In this document: positions 8,183-17,296 of the stretch, one piece after another
Position numbering within the stretch: position 1 is the first letter of the stretch
How the letters are laid out: every line of letters starts with the position of its first letter
Assembly (NCBI RefSeq): GCF_011762225.1
Contig: NZ_JAASQI010000008.1
Coordinates: 124,001 to 188,000, forward strand
DNA length: 64,000 nt
Reading direction: 5' to 3'
From: Pseudochelatococcus lubricantis
Lineage (GTDB): Bacteria > Pseudomonadota > Alphaproteobacteria > Rhizobiales > Beijerinckiaceae
Made by a program: the position numbers and the translations under genes
The notes under the pieces: generated by a model
The model's database searches: none
Told to the model about the DNA's origin: nothing
What the model saw: only the letters and a program-made list of their open reading frames with translations

Positions 8183-8758
8183 GTGTCTGAAAATGCCAAT
8201 GTCGTCGCCTTGCCCACCGGAAAGCGCTTCCCCGAAGCCCGCGCCGGCGGGATCAGTCTCGGAGCGGCGGTGGACGCCGGCCGGTTCAAGCTCGGAATGC
8301 GCCGCCTCGCGGCGGGTGTATCCATCATCGCCACCACCCTTGAGGAGGTGCGCTACGGCCTCGTCGCCACGGCTGTGAACTCGGTTTCCGCCGATCCGCC
8401 GACTCTTCTCGTCTGTGTCTCGCAGACGGCTTCCGCGCATGATTTCATCAGCCGCGCCGGCCGTTTCAGCGTAAACGTGCTGCATGCCGACGACCGGGAA
8501 CTGGCCGAGAATTTCTCGCGCCCCGAATTCCGCACCCGCCGCTTCAGTTTCGGCGAATGGTCCACGGCGACGACCGGCGCGCCGGTTCTCGACAGCGCGC
8601 TCGTCGCCTTCGACTGCCTGATCGCGCAGGAGGCTCGCGTCGCCAGCCACACCGTGTTCTTCGGGCAGGTCGTGGATGTGCGCCTGAGCGATGGCCCGAT
8701 CGATCCACTGCTGTTCTGGAACAGCAGCTATCATACGGCGGAAGCCGGCCCGCGGTGA
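8183..8758 (+). CDS. Flavin reductase (NtaB/DIM6 type), partner of the LLM monooxygenase
   Basis: This 191-residue FMN-dependent NAD(P)H:flavin oxidoreductase has the flavin_reduct split-barrel: FKLGMRRLAAGVSIIATT, LVATAVNSVSADPPTLLVCV and GRFSVNVLHADDRELAENF. It supplies reduced flavin to two-component monooxygenases; the LLM protein at 5690 is the obvious partner, with the peroxiredoxin gene in between. The start is GTG. It converges on sctV. A short GC hairpin (GCGCCC-AAG-GGGCGC) just after the stop may end the transcript, but it lacks a T-run. Confidence 0.9.
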   Translation: MSENANVVALPTGKRFPEARAGGISLGAAVDAGRFKLGMRRLAAGVSIIATTLEEVRYGLVATAVNSVSADPPTLLVCVSQTASAHDFISRAGRFSVNVLHADDRELAENFSRPEFRTRRFSFGEWSTATTGAPVLDSALVAFDCLIAQEARVASHTVFFGQVVDVRLSDGPIDPLLFWNSSYHTAEAGPR

Positions 8759-8807
8759 GCCTTAAGCGGGCGCCCAAGGGGCGCCGCCGCGTTGCCTGCT
8801 TCATCCC

Positions 8808-10940
8808 TCACACCGCATCCAGTTGGCTCTGAAGCCTGATCTGGTCAAGCGGCTGGACGTTCGCGCCGGCGGTCAGTTCCTGATAGGAGAGCACCGGCAG
8901 GTCGGGAAAATCGCGCTCGATGATCTTGCGCATGAAGCGCCTGATATCCATCGGCGCCATGACGACCGGCGCCGTTATGTGCCGGTCGACATCGCCGATG
9001 ACGCGCTTCATGGTGGCGATGAGCTGCCGGTGCACGTCCGGAGACAGTGCGAGATACGAGGCGCCGCTCGTCTGCCGCACCGCGCCGCGCACGACATCCT
9101 CGACCTCTTTCGAGATCAGATAGGCTGGGATGATGTTCTGTCCGGCCGAGAACTTGTGGGTGACATATCGGCTCAGGGCACCGCGCACATGTTCCGTGAG
9201 GATGATCGGGTCCTTCTCCCGTTGCCCCCACGTCACCAGCGCCTCAAGGATGGTGCGCATGTCGCGGATGGAGATTTCCTCGCTGACCAGTCGCTGCATG
9301 ACATCGGTGATGGTGATGATCGGCAGCAGGCGCGTTACCTCGCGTACCAGTTCGCCGAAGTTCTTCTGCATCTGGTTCATCAGGAACATGGTTTCCTGAA
9401 TGCCGATGAATTCCGAGGCGTGCGTCTTCAGGATGTGCGCCAGGTGATAGGTCATCATGGTCGACAGGGTCATCACCTGGATGCCCGCCCGTTCAAGCAG
9501 CGGCAGGTATCGGTTGGAGACCCACAGGCTCGGCGTGCGCGGCAGGAAGTCCTGCCCGCGCTCCACCGGGATGTCGAACATCCGCAGGTTTTCCTCGCTT
9601 TCCCGCACCATGACGTAGCCCGGCCGCGCCGAGCCCGACGCGACGGGCACCTCGTTGACCAGAACACGGTATTCGCCGTCGGCCAGGTTGTCGTTGAGCC
9701 GCAGGTTGATGCCGGGAAAGGGGACGCCGAGGTCGAAATAGAGCGCCCGGCGCACCTTTGCCACCTCGCGGTCGAGCTTCTCGGGCCGGATGGAATGGCG
9801 GACGCTCGACGCGATGTCGACGATCAGGGGAACGGTCAGCGCGAAGCTCACCACCTCGACGGGCGCGACCGGTTCCTTCTCGTCGTCATCGTCCGGAAAC
9901 GTGGGCATCTGGCCGCCGGCCGCCAGCGCCGGCGCGAAGGCCGGCAAACCGTGGGCGCCGGGTCTGGCCGCCGCCTGTTTCGCCTTGCGCGAGAGAAAAT
10001 AGCCCGCCCCGCCCGTCGCGCCGGCGAGCACGAGGAACACCAGCGTCGGAAAGCCGGGGACCACGGCGAAGATCATGAGGATGCCCGCCGTGATCAGCAG
10101 GGCGCGCGGCTCACTGCCGAGCTGCAGCACGATGTCACTGCCAAGGTCGGCGTTGTCGTCCGACGACACGCGGGTGACGATGAAGCCCGCCGTGATCGAG
10201 ATGAAGAGCGCCGGTATCTGCTGCACCAGGCCGTCGCCGATGGTCAGCAGCGAGTAGCGGCTCATGGCCTCGTTCAGCGGCATGCCGAGCTGCATCACGC
10301 CGATTGCCACGCCGCCGATGAGGTTGATGGCGGTGATGATGAGGCTCGCCACCGCGTCGCCCTTGACGAACTTCATGGCGCCGTCCATGGCGCCGTAGAG
10401 TTGGCTCTCCTTCTCCAGCTTGCCACGCCGGCGCTTGGCCTCGTCGAGTTCGATCACCCCCGCCCGCATGTCCGAGTCGATCGACATCTGCTTGCCGGGC
10501 ATCGAATCAAGAGAGAAGCGCGCTGACACCTCCGCGACGCGCTCCGACCCCTTGGTGATGACCATGAAGTTGACGATGGTCAGGATGAGGAACACCACGA
10601 GACCGACGACGAGGTTGCCGCCGACGACGAATTCGCCGAACGCCTCGACGAGATGGCCGGCATCTGCCTGGATCAGGATCAGCCGCGTGGTGCTGATCGA
10701 CAGCGCGAGACGGAACAGCGTGGTGATCAGCAGGATCGACGGGAACGACGAAAGCTGGACGACGTCCTTGATATACATGGACGCCATCAGCAGGATCGCC
10801 GCCAGCGTCAGATTGACGCCGATGAGCAGGTCGATCAGATCCGTCGGCAGCGGCAGTATCATCATGAAGATGACCGCGACCAGCAGGAAGGCCAGCACGA
10901 GGTCGTTACGCTGCGCCATGAGATGCAGAAAACGGGTCAT
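8808..10940 (-). CDS. sctV: T3SS export gate protein SctV
   Basis: This 710-residue FHIPEP-family protein forms the nonameric cytoplasmic export ring and proton-using gate. The N-terminal half holds about eight membrane helices (for example NDLVLAFLLVAVIFMMILPL and FPSILLITTLFRLALSI). The conserved cytoplasmic loop has GKQMSIDSDMRAG. The C-terminal domain runs from about residue 370. GAAGG precedes the ATG at good spacing. It lies downstream of sctC on the same strand, separated by 130 bases containing a strong hairpin, so it may be partly uncoupled from sctC. The presence of the whole sct set nearby rules out flagellar FlhA. Confidence 0.97.
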   Translation of the reverse strand: MTRFLHLMAQRNDLVLAFLLVAVIFMMILPLPTDLIDLLIGVNLTLAAILLMASMYIKDVVQLSSFPSILLITTLFRLALSISTTRLILIQADAGHLVEAFGEFVVGGNLVVGLVVFLILTIVNFMVITKGSERVAEVSARFSLDSMPGKQMSIDSDMRAGVIELDEAKRRRGKLEKESQLYGAMDGAMKFVKGDAVASLIITAINLIGGVAIGVMQLGMPLNEAMSRYSLLTIGDGLVQQIPALFISITAGFIVTRVSSDDNADLGSDIVLQLGSEPRALLITAGILMIFAVVPGFPTLVFLVLAGATGGAGYFLSRKAKQAAARPGAHGLPAFAPALAAGGQMPTFPDDDDEKEPVAPVEVVSFALTVPLIVDIASSVRHSIRPEKLDREVAKVRRALYFDLGVPFPGINLRLNDNLADGEYRVLVNEVPVASGSARPGYVMVRESEENLRMFDIPVERGQDFLPRTPSLWVSNRYLPLLERAGIQVMTLSTMMTYHLAHILKTHASEFIGIQETMFLMNQMQKNFGELVREVTRLLPIITITDVMQRLVSEEISIRDMRTILEALVTWGQREKDPIILTEHVRGALSRYVTHKFSAGQNIIPAYLISKEVEDVVRGAVRQTSGASYLALSPDVHRQLIATMKRVIGDVDRHITAPVVMAPMDIRRFMRKIIERDFPDLPVLSYQELTAGANVQPLDQIRLQSQLDAV

Positions 10941-11024
10941 GTAAAACGCCTTCTGCGCATCCGGATCATTATCTATGCGACAATAATGTCAGAATATGCG
11001 CACATATGTCAACGATGTTGCAAC

Positions 11025-11060
11025 CGCGATGTCGCGGCCGTGATCGGCCGCGACATCGCG
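11025..11060 (-). terminator. Strong 16-bp hairpin between sctC and sctV
   Basis: The arms 11025-11040 (CGCGATGTCGCGGCCG) and 11045-11060 are perfect reverse complements with loop TGAT. It starts 10 bases after the sctC stop in the minus direction. There is no clear T-run, so it may attenuate or protect the transcript rather than terminate it. Confidence 0.55.
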
Positions 11061-11070
11061 CTGCCACGTG

Positions 11071-13455
11071 TCAGCGCGTATGCAATTGGCTGCGCAGCAG
11101 TTTTGTGATGTCCTCCAGTTGGGAGCTGTTCCGGATCACGCGCGGCGTCAGCATGATCAGCAGCTCGACCCGGCGCACGCGGTCCGTCCGCGTCTTAAAC
11201 AGGTTGCCGATGATCGGCGTCGATTTCAGCACCGGCACGCCCGTCTCCGTGTCCTCGAAACGGTCCTGGATCAGGCCGCCGAGCACGATGGTGCGCCCCG
11301 ACTGGCCGAGCACGTTCGATTCGACATTGCGTGTCGAGATGACCGGGTTGCCGTTCTGCAACGTGGGCGAGGGCGTGCTCACCGACTGGTTGATGCGCAG
11401 CGCGACCGAGTTGCTGGCGTAGATGCGCGGCGTCACGTCGAGGACGATGCCGGTGTCCTTGATCTCGATCTGCTGCGTTACTGTCACGTTGCCGGAGCTT
11501 TGCGACGTCTGCGAGCTGATGGCATAGGGAATCTGGTCGCCGACGACGAGGCGCGCCGTCTTGCCGTCGAGCACGGTGAGATACGGCGACGAGATCACCT
11601 TGACCTTGGTCACGGCCTGCAGCGCGGACAGTATCGCCTCGATGCGATAGTTGCCGACGTTGCCGCCGAGCGAAACGAACGCGCCGTTGCCTTCCGGAGC
11701 GGTGACAACGCCGGTGCCGCCGGTGGGCAATGTCTCGCCGGTCGTTCGGGCGGCCACATACGGCCCCTGGAGGTACATCTGAACACCGTGATCGAGATGG
11801 TCGTTCAGCTCGACCTCGACGATCATCGCCTCGATGGCGAGTTGCGACTGGGGTACGTCCATCGTCGCGACCACATCCCGGATGCGCTGGAAATCCGCAT
11901 AGGTGGCATGGATCATCAGCGTATTGGTGCGAGGATCGGGGACGATGCGCACCCGGGGGGCGGACGGGGCTTCAGCCGCTGCCGCCGCACCTGCGCCGCG
12001 GCTCCCGCCGGAGGGTGTGCCACTCCCGGCGGCGGACGCGGCGGCTTCGACGATGCCGCGCATGTTGAATTTGGGTGCCGCTTCCGATCCCGCGTCGCCG
12101 TCGGCCAGCGGTGTCTGCTGGGGAATCGCCGGCATCTGCCGCGGCGCCCGTTGCGCCGGTTGTTCCTTGCCCCGCGATTCGGTGGCTGCGGCGGTGTCGC
12201 CTTCCCCCGACTTGCCGAATATTTCCGTCAGCGGCTTGGCGATTTCCTCGGCGGTGAGGTGGCGCAGCTCAATGATGCGTAACGCCGGCTCGTCCGTCGC
12301 CTCGCGGTCCATGAGCTGAGCAAGCTGCTTGACGCCGTTCATGATCTGCAGATCCCGCGCGCCGATGAGCAGCGCCTGCTGCCGTTCGAGCGGCAGGATG
12401 GTGGGCATGTCGCCGCCTGCCGGCACGCGCGCCTGATAGAACGCGATGAGTTTTGCAGCCACCTTCTCGGGCGTGCCGTGATGGACGGGCACGACCGCCA
12501 CCTTGTCGTCGCCAAGCCCGTCGCGGGAGATGGATTGCAGCGTCTGCTCCACCTGCGCGATATCGTTCGCCGGTGCGCGGACGATGACGGCGTTGGCCGC
12601 ATTGCTCGGCGTCAGCGAAATGCTCTGGGGAAGCAGCTGGCCAGCGATGCCGATGACATTGGCCGCATTGTTCCTGTCGAGTTTCACCACCCGGGTGATC
12701 TGTTCCACCGTCTGATTCCGGCGGGCATTGGCCTCCAGCGATTCGACCATCTCCGGTGTGCCGATATGGTAGACGCTGTTGACCTGCCGCATGGCGAAGC
12801 CGTTACGGGCCAGGATATCGCGGACGACGTAGAGCACCTGGCTCTTCGGCAACGGCTCCTCCGTGCGGAAAGTGACAGAGCCGCCGAGATCGTCGGGCGC
12901 GATGTAGTTGACGCCGAGCGCGCCGCCGAGCAACTGCTTCAGCACGAAGCCGATGGTGGCCCTGTTGAAGTCGATGTTGACCTTCGCCTCCGGGTCGAGC
13001 GCCCGCGCGCCTGCGTTCTGCAGGCTGGCAAGGTCCTGCTGGACGCCGCCGGGGGTGGGCTTGTAGTCCACGCGAACGCTGTCGACATAGCCGACGAAGG
13101 GCAGCACGCGCGGCGGGGGCGCGTTCAGCCGCGCGGTATCCAGCACGCCGCCGGCGGGCGCCGCCTCGCCCGTGTAGAACAGCGACCTGTCGCTGCCGTT
13201 GTAAAGCACCGCACGCTGTTTCCGGGCCGAGAGGAAGCCGTCTTTGCAACGCCCGTCCGTCTTGCCGGTCTGCTCCTCCCCGGTGGGAACGGTGCAGGCA
13301 TCGCCCTTCAGCGCCTCGCAGGATGTAAGCACGAAGGTCATCAGAAGCCCGAGCGCAAGGTTGCGCATCAGGAGGAGAGACCGCGCTGCGGCTAGGAAGC
13401 TTGTGTCATTTCTGCCTTTTCTCCCGCTTCGTCTGGTTCGTTGCTGGTTACGCAT
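11071..13455 (-). CDS. sctC: Secretin SctC of the T3SS, GspD-like lipoprotein
   Basis: This protein of about 794 residues forms the outer-membrane ring. It has a lipoprotein signal (LALGLLMTFVLTSC, lipid Cys46). N0/N1-type domains follow, including VNIDFNRATIGFVLKQLLGG and the repeated pattern around VIRAPANDIAQVEQTLQSI. Then come a low-complexity Ala/Gly/Pro-rich insert at about residues 430-500 and the secretin barrel (VKVISSPYLTVLDGKTARL, GRTIVLGGLIQDR). The lipid anchor, N0 type and insert are those of type II GspD rather than the usual SctC. No other gsp gene is nearby, so it most likely serves this T3SS. The ATG at 13455 follows TAGGTG; an internal ATG at 13368 would give a tidier 16-residue signal peptide. 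Confidence 0.88.
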   Translation of the reverse strand: MRNQQRTRRSGRKGRNDTSFLAAARSLLLMRNLALGLLMTFVLTSCEALKGDACTVPTGEEQTGKTDGRCKDGFLSARKQRAVLYNGSDRSLFYTGEAAPAGGVLDTARLNAPPPRVLPFVGYVDSVRVDYKPTPGGVQQDLASLQNAGARALDPEAKVNIDFNRATIGFVLKQLLGGALGVNYIAPDDLGGSVTFRTEEPLPKSQVLYVVRDILARNGFAMRQVNSVYHIGTPEMVESLEANARRNQTVEQITRVVKLDRNNAANVIGIAGQLLPQSISLTPSNAANAVIVRAPANDIAQVEQTLQSISRDGLGDDKVAVVPVHHGTPEKVAAKLIAFYQARVPAGGDMPTILPLERQQALLIGARDLQIMNGVKQLAQLMDREATDEPALRIIELRHLTAEEIAKPLTEIFGKSGEGDTAAATESRGKEQPAQRAPRQMPAIPQQTPLADGDAGSEAAPKFNMRGIVEAAASAAGSGTPSGGSRGAGAAAAAEAPSAPRVRIVPDPRTNTLMIHATYADFQRIRDVVATMDVPQSQLAIEAMIVEVELNDHLDHGVQMYLQGPYVAARTTGETLPTGGTGVVTAPEGNGAFVSLGGNVGNYRIEAILSALQAVTKVKVISSPYLTVLDGKTARLVVGDQIPYAISSQTSQSSGNVTVTQQIEIKDTGIVLDVTPRIYASNSVALRINQSVSTPSPTLQNGNPVISTRNVESNVLGQSGRTIVLGGLIQDRFEDTETGVPVLKSTPIIGNLFKTRTDRVRRVELLIMLTPRVIRNSSQLEDITKLLRSQLHTR

Positions 13456-13499
13456 CACACCTACCAGTTCGCTCGGAGCCCGAACAACGGGTTGCCGCT

Positions 13500-13735
13500 A
13501 TCATAGATATTGAACGCTAAACATCTCCATATGCGATAGTATAATTAATCTTCCCATGAAAGAGAAATATTTTATATATGGATGAGAAAATAATTGACTT
13601 GATATTTATTTAAATATGAGAGAATTTATTATAATATATATAAAAATATACATATTTAAACAATTTATTTCTTATTATTTTCAGTATTTATGTATTCGTT
13701 AAGCATATATTAACCAAACGTTCCAGGTGCCGAAT
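13500..13735. other. Extremely AT-rich intergenic tract
   Basis: The divergent gap between sctC and the TPR-like gene is almost pure A/T over about 230 bases (many TATA and TTTATT steps), in a genome that is otherwise GC-rich. No gene fits. It should hold the sctC promoter and is a likely target for nucleoid-type silencers. Runs of A and T suggest intrinsic curvature. Confidence 0.75.
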
Positions 13736-13948
13736 CCGGAAGACTATGATTGATTCGCTTTCTTGCCCGGTCAGCATCCTGCCCATCGAATGGATTCTGT
13801 GACGTTCGGCACACGGAGGAGCGCCGAAGCAGGGTAGCGTACCTTCCGATTATTCACGGGACCGTCCCGCCGGCGTCTGCACAGGTCCTGCCGTGCTCCG
13901 CCGTTTCGGAGGCGCGTCAGGGCGTTCCCGCACAGGTTGGAGAAGCCC

Positions 13949-14665
13949 ATGCCGTCGCGTTCTTCCGCGTTGCGTTCTCCTGCTCTGGGTGAAGCGTTGT
14001 TGACGCTGCCAGAGGCGCCGGAGCGCGCAGTCCTGGCGGCAAACCTTCCGGACGCCCCCGACGTCCGCGAGCAACTGTCGCGGGCGCACGCGCATGCCCA
14101 GCGGCGGGCTCAGGCGGGGGAAGACGTGTTCAGGGCGGCATTCGCGCTTCGGGGCGGCCGTATCGATGACATGTTGCCGCTGGTCGCGCTCGAAATCGCG
14201 AACACGCTGCACAACCTTCCCGATGGCGCGGGACACTGTGTGCCCGGCAGCGAATTGCCAGCAGAGGAGCCGCGAGACGACGCGCGCGGCGTCGTCGCCG
14301 CCCTTCAGGCGGGGGCCGCCTCCCTCGTTGCCGCCGGCGCCGTCAGCGACGCCGTCACGTTTCTGTGCGCGCTGCTCGATTGGCCCGAGGCGCGTAGCGA
14401 CGCGCTGCTGGGCCTCGCCATCTGCGCGATCCGGCTGGAGCGGCACGAGGTAGGGCTGGTGCTGGCGCTCGATTATCTGAAGCGCGGCGGGCGCCACCCG
14501 CGAGCCCATTGTATCGCCGGCCTGTGCCGGATGCGTTGCGGCAACCGCAGGGCAGCACAGAATCATCTCGCGCTGGCCGCCCGAGCAGCACGAAGCGATC
14601 CTCTGTTTCGGGACGAACTGCGCGCCGCGCAGCGGTTGCTGATCGCACTGAACTTCAGCCGCTAA
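13949..14665 (+). CDS. TPR-like T3SS-associated protein, function unknown
   Basis: I do not recognise a named family. The 238-residue protein is alpha-helical and Ala/Leu/Arg-rich, with no signal peptide or membrane segment. Residues about 120-235 have degenerate tetratricopeptide-like repeats (AGAVSDAVTFLCALLDWPEA, ALGLAICAIRLERHEVGLVL-like spacing, then RAHCIAGLCRMRCGNRRAA). SycD/LcrH-type chaperones of T3SS translocators have such repeats, so a chaperone role is possible, but the protein is longer than SycD (about 165). The ATG follows GGAG; a TTG four codons upstream is possible. It sits between sctC and a second TPR gene. Confidence 0.6.
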   Translation: MPSRSSALRSPALGEALLTLPEAPERAVLAANLPDAPDVREQLSRAHAHAQRRAQAGEDVFRAAFALRGGRIDDMLPLVALEIANTLHNLPDGAGHCVPGSELPAEEPRDDARGVVAALQAGAASLVAAGAVSDAVTFLCALLDWPEARSDALLGLAICAIRLERHEVGLVLALDYLKRGGRHPRAHCIAGLCRMRCGNRRAAQNHLALAARAARSDPLFRDELRAAQRLLIALNFSR

Positions 14666-14843
14666 ATCAGATGAAAGAATAATTAATGTATAACATATAA
14701 TAAAGTGAAATAAAAATAATAAATTAATATATAATATGTGGAATTTTAGAAAATTATTGTCTATCTGATGGCTTTGTTTGGCCGGAGGCGCTCTAGGAGA
14801 CAACCTCCGGGCGGGCCCTGCAGAAATTGTGGAGCATTGCTGT
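14666..14843 (+). other. AT-rich gap upstream of the sctG-like gene
   Basis: Positions about 14668-14762 are nearly all A/T (TAATGTATAACATATAATAA and similar) and contain no gene. It is probably the promoter region of the following gene. Several TATAAT-like hexamers are present, so no single -10 can be picked. Confidence 0.55.
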
Positions 14844-15230
14844 ATGTTGCGTACTGAAGACGTCAGGCTGCTGGCATCGCTGGGATTCATCGCCGTCATG
14901 CGCAGCCGCGACGCGCACGCCCGCGCGATATTCGAGGGCGTCATGGCTGCACGCCCCGAGCAGGAGGCCGGTGCCGTCGGGCTTGCCATGCTGCACCTGA
15001 AGGACGGCGAGTACGACAGGGCTATCGAACTGCTCAGACCGTTCAGTTTCAGCGAGACAGCACTTGCCTTCCTGGGGCTGTCCTTTTTCCGAAAAGGCGA
15101 TCGCGAGAGAGCGATGAAGATCCTCAGGGACGCGGTCGTATTGTCGTCCGGAGGGGACGGCGGCGCGTTCGCGCAACAGATGCTCAATGCGATCGAGGCC
15201 GAGGTGGGCAGCAGGTCCCCGCTTGTCTGA
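14844..15230 (+). CDS. Small TPR protein, probable T3SS needle chaperone (SctG/YscG-like)
   Basis: This 128-residue all-helical protein has TPR-like repeats: LLASLGFIAVMRSRDAHARA, AGAVGLAMLHLKDGEYDRAI and ETALAFLGLSFFRKGDRERA. YscG-type proteins (about 115 residues, three TPRs) hold the needle subunit in the cytoplasm together with an SctE partner. Here an sctE-sctF pair lies 2.5 kb away, which supports the reading. TGGAG precedes the ATG by about 10 bases; an in-frame upstream start at 14778 is less likely. It converges on the CesT-like chaperone gene. Confidence 0.6.
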   Translation: MLRTEDVRLLASLGFIAVMRSRDAHARAIFEGVMAARPEQEAGAVGLAMLHLKDGEYDRAIELLRPFSFSETALAFLGLSFFRKGDRERAMKILRDAVVLSSGGDGGAFAQQMLNAIEAEVGSRSPLV

Positions 15231-15279
15231 CGCTCTGCGTCATTACGGTATGCGTGCCGCGCAGCCAGGCCATAAACGC

Positions 15280-15663
15280 CTATGCCAGACGATTGTGTGC
15301 CTCGATGAGGCGGTCAACACAACGCTCGATCCGCGGGGCGTCTATCTCATGGTCTTCCAGCATGAACGACAACACGATGGCACCACCCGCGGTCAGTCCT
15401 GCATGAAGGAACAGGCCGGTCGCAAGATCTGGCCCCGCAGTCTGCAACGCCCGTAGTTCCTTGTCCGGATCCTCAAATGCAGGCGTTCGGAGCAAGCTGA
15501 CGATCAGGCGTGTACCGTCCATGGAAGGCAGGAACGTCAGGTCGCCGGAGCGTGCAAACCGGAACGCGAAGGTGCCGTCCTGCGCCGGCATTGCCGACAG
15601 GCCTGCGCGCGCGGCGAAATCCGTAATCGCATGCAGGCCGGTGCTGGAAAAGGTAATCGTCAT
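15280..15663 (-). CDS. CesT-family class I T3SS chaperone
   Basis: This protein of about 127 residues is acidic overall and has the alpha/beta layout of Tir/CesT chaperones: an N-terminal helix, FAFRFARSGDLTFLPSMDG-like strands, LIVSLLRTP, and a C-terminal helix pair (RIERCVDRLIEAHNR). Such proteins bind and deliver one secreted partner. It lies 19 bases downstream of sctW on the same strand, so the gatekeeper or a substrate encoded elsewhere is the likely client. ATG at 15663 is used; a TTG at 15675 preceded by AAGGAA is a good alternative. Confidence 0.75.
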   Translation of the reverse strand: MTITFSSTGLHAITDFAARAGLSAMPAQDGTFAFRFARSGDLTFLPSMDGTRLIVSLLRTPAFEDPDKELRALQTAGPDLATGLFLHAGLTAGGAIVLSFMLEDHEIDAPRIERCVDRLIEAHNRLA

Positions 15664-15682
15664 TGGGTCGCTCAAAGGTTCC

Positions 15683-17125
15683 TTACGCTGCTTTCGCTTC
15701 GTCCTCGATGGCGAGTTCGGCGCGCCACAGTTTCAGAACGGCGTCCTGAGCGTTTCTATGCGTCTGGTCCCCGTTGATCTGCCCGTTCGGGAACAGGTCA
15801 TCTGGCAATTGCTTGTGCAGGCTGGCAATGCAGGTTGAATAGACGACGCGGTCCTGAAGTGCGGCGTGATTGGGCAGCACGGCTTCGAGCGGCCGGATGG
15901 CGCTGCGGTCGACGTTGTCGTTGGAAATGAAGCCGAGAACGGCCCTGGTGACATTCGTCGCGTCAAGCGTCTTTTTACCCGGCGTGCCGTTATCGAAACG
16001 GCGGGCAATAATATGCATCGGCTCCACCACCATCTGCTGCACGTGATCGAATACGGAGTTCAGTTTTTTCAGCACTGCAAGCTCGGTCAGGAGGCGATGC
16101 CGGAAATCATCATCAAAGGCCGGGCCGTTGCCGTCGGCAAGATTGCTGCCGGCGCCCGCCATGAAGTCGCCGACGACCTCCCGCAGAGTGCGCAAAGGGT
16201 CGGATTTTTGCAGCGTCTCGAATATGTTGCTGAAATTCTTGCTTTCCTGTAGAAGCTGGCGCTGCTGCTCGCGGAACAGGGCGGGGCTGCTCTCCAGCGT
16301 GGCACTGGTGACAGCGAGGCGGTTGATGGCGGACAGCGTCTCGCGAACGACACGCCCGACAGTCGCCTCGTCGAACTCGTTCCGGATGCCCAGTAGCACT
16401 GACTGGAACGCCTCGTCGGTCGGATTGTCCGTGCTGAAATGGCCGAAGATGATTTCCAGCGCCGCCAATTGTTGCACGGCGTCCGTGTCATACGCATGCA
16501 GGGCCATCCAGATTTGGCCATGGATATCGCGCCGTTGTGCATCCGTAAGCCCGATCTCGCCGGCACCGGCCAATGCCGCCCTGGTTGCCATCTCGTCGCG
16601 GATGGCGGAGAGACCTTTCAGCAGATTGCCGGTGGACTGCCGAATCTTTTCGCCAGTAACGCGCGCGAGCTGCGCATATTGCCGCTGCTGCTGATTCTGT
16701 TCGGTGCCGGCATCGCCGCCGGAGAACTCGCGGAAGGCGAGCAGGCGCAGAATCTGATCACGCTGCTCGTCGGTGTCGGACGTCGGGGAGGAAGTGCTTT
16801 CGATGTCCGGGCTGCTGCCCTTGCCGGCGACTGCCTTTCGGCCTGCGCGTTGCGTCATGTTACCAAGCGGGATGCGGCCGGCAAGAAATGCGCCGAGTTC
16901 TTCGGCGTTGTCCTGGAGATTGGCCAGCAGGTCGGCCGCCGGCAGGTTGAGGATTTCCACGCTCTCGCCCTTGCGTTCGCCCACTTTCGATCCGAAGCTG
17001 TCGATCGCCGCGCGAGCCGCCGCATTGGGCTCGAACAGGGGAGCGTTCAGGTTGCGGTCCTGCTGCGCCTCTTGCGTATCGGGCGGCAATTGCGTTCTGC
17101 CTGCGAAATAACCGATCTGGCTCAT
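15683..17125 (-). CDS. sctW: T3SS gatekeeper SctW (YopN/InvE/MxiC family, TyeA region included)
   Basis: This 480-residue soluble helical protein controls the switch from translocator to effector export. Its layout is a disordered N-terminus (about 1-60; secretion signal and chaperone-binding region), a low-complexity SSPDIESTSSPTSDTDEQRD segment, then long helices through to the end. The helical repeats include GQIWMALHAYDTDAVQQLAA and FQSVLLGIRNEFDEATVGR. The length suits a fused YopN-TyeA form. GGAAAGGGGAG lies just before the ATG, which fixes the start. The CesT chaperone gene follows. A 20-bp palindrome lies about 170 bases upstream. Confidence 0.82.
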   Translation of the reverse strand: MSQIGYFAGRTQLPPDTQEAQQDRNLNAPLFEPNAAARAAIDSFGSKVGERKGESVEILNLPAADLLANLQDNAEELGAFLAGRIPLGNMTQRAGRKAVAGKGSSPDIESTSSPTSDTDEQRDQILRLLAFREFSGGDAGTEQNQQQRQYAQLARVTGEKIRQSTGNLLKGLSAIRDEMATRAALAGAGEIGLTDAQRRDIHGQIWMALHAYDTDAVQQLAALEIIFGHFSTDNPTDEAFQSVLLGIRNEFDEATVGRVVRETLSAINRLAVTSATLESSPALFREQQRQLLQESKNFSNIFETLQKSDPLRTLREVVGDFMAGAGSNLADGNGPAFDDDFRHRLLTELAVLKKLNSVFDHVQQMVVEPMHIIARRFDNGTPGKKTLDATNVTRAVLGFISNDNVDRSAIRPLEAVLPNHAALQDRVVYSTCIASLHKQLPDDLFPNGQINGDQTHRNAQDAVLKLWRAELAIEDEAKAA

Positions 17126-17296
17126 CAGACTCCCCTTTCCGTAATGACACCTGACGCCACATCCGCGCAGATACGTCGCGCGTAGCCCTCCAGCCTGAGG
17201 CCGCCGGCTGATTGTCTGGAACATTATCGCGCGGCCCGGCATATCTGCTTGTGCCGAAGGTCACAGAACGCGCATTTTGAGCCGCTGAAAGCAAAC

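Noticed and set aside
11071-13455. Type II secretion locus
   Set aside because: Only the secretin looks GspD-like; no gspE, F, G or L is present, and all neighbours are sct genes.
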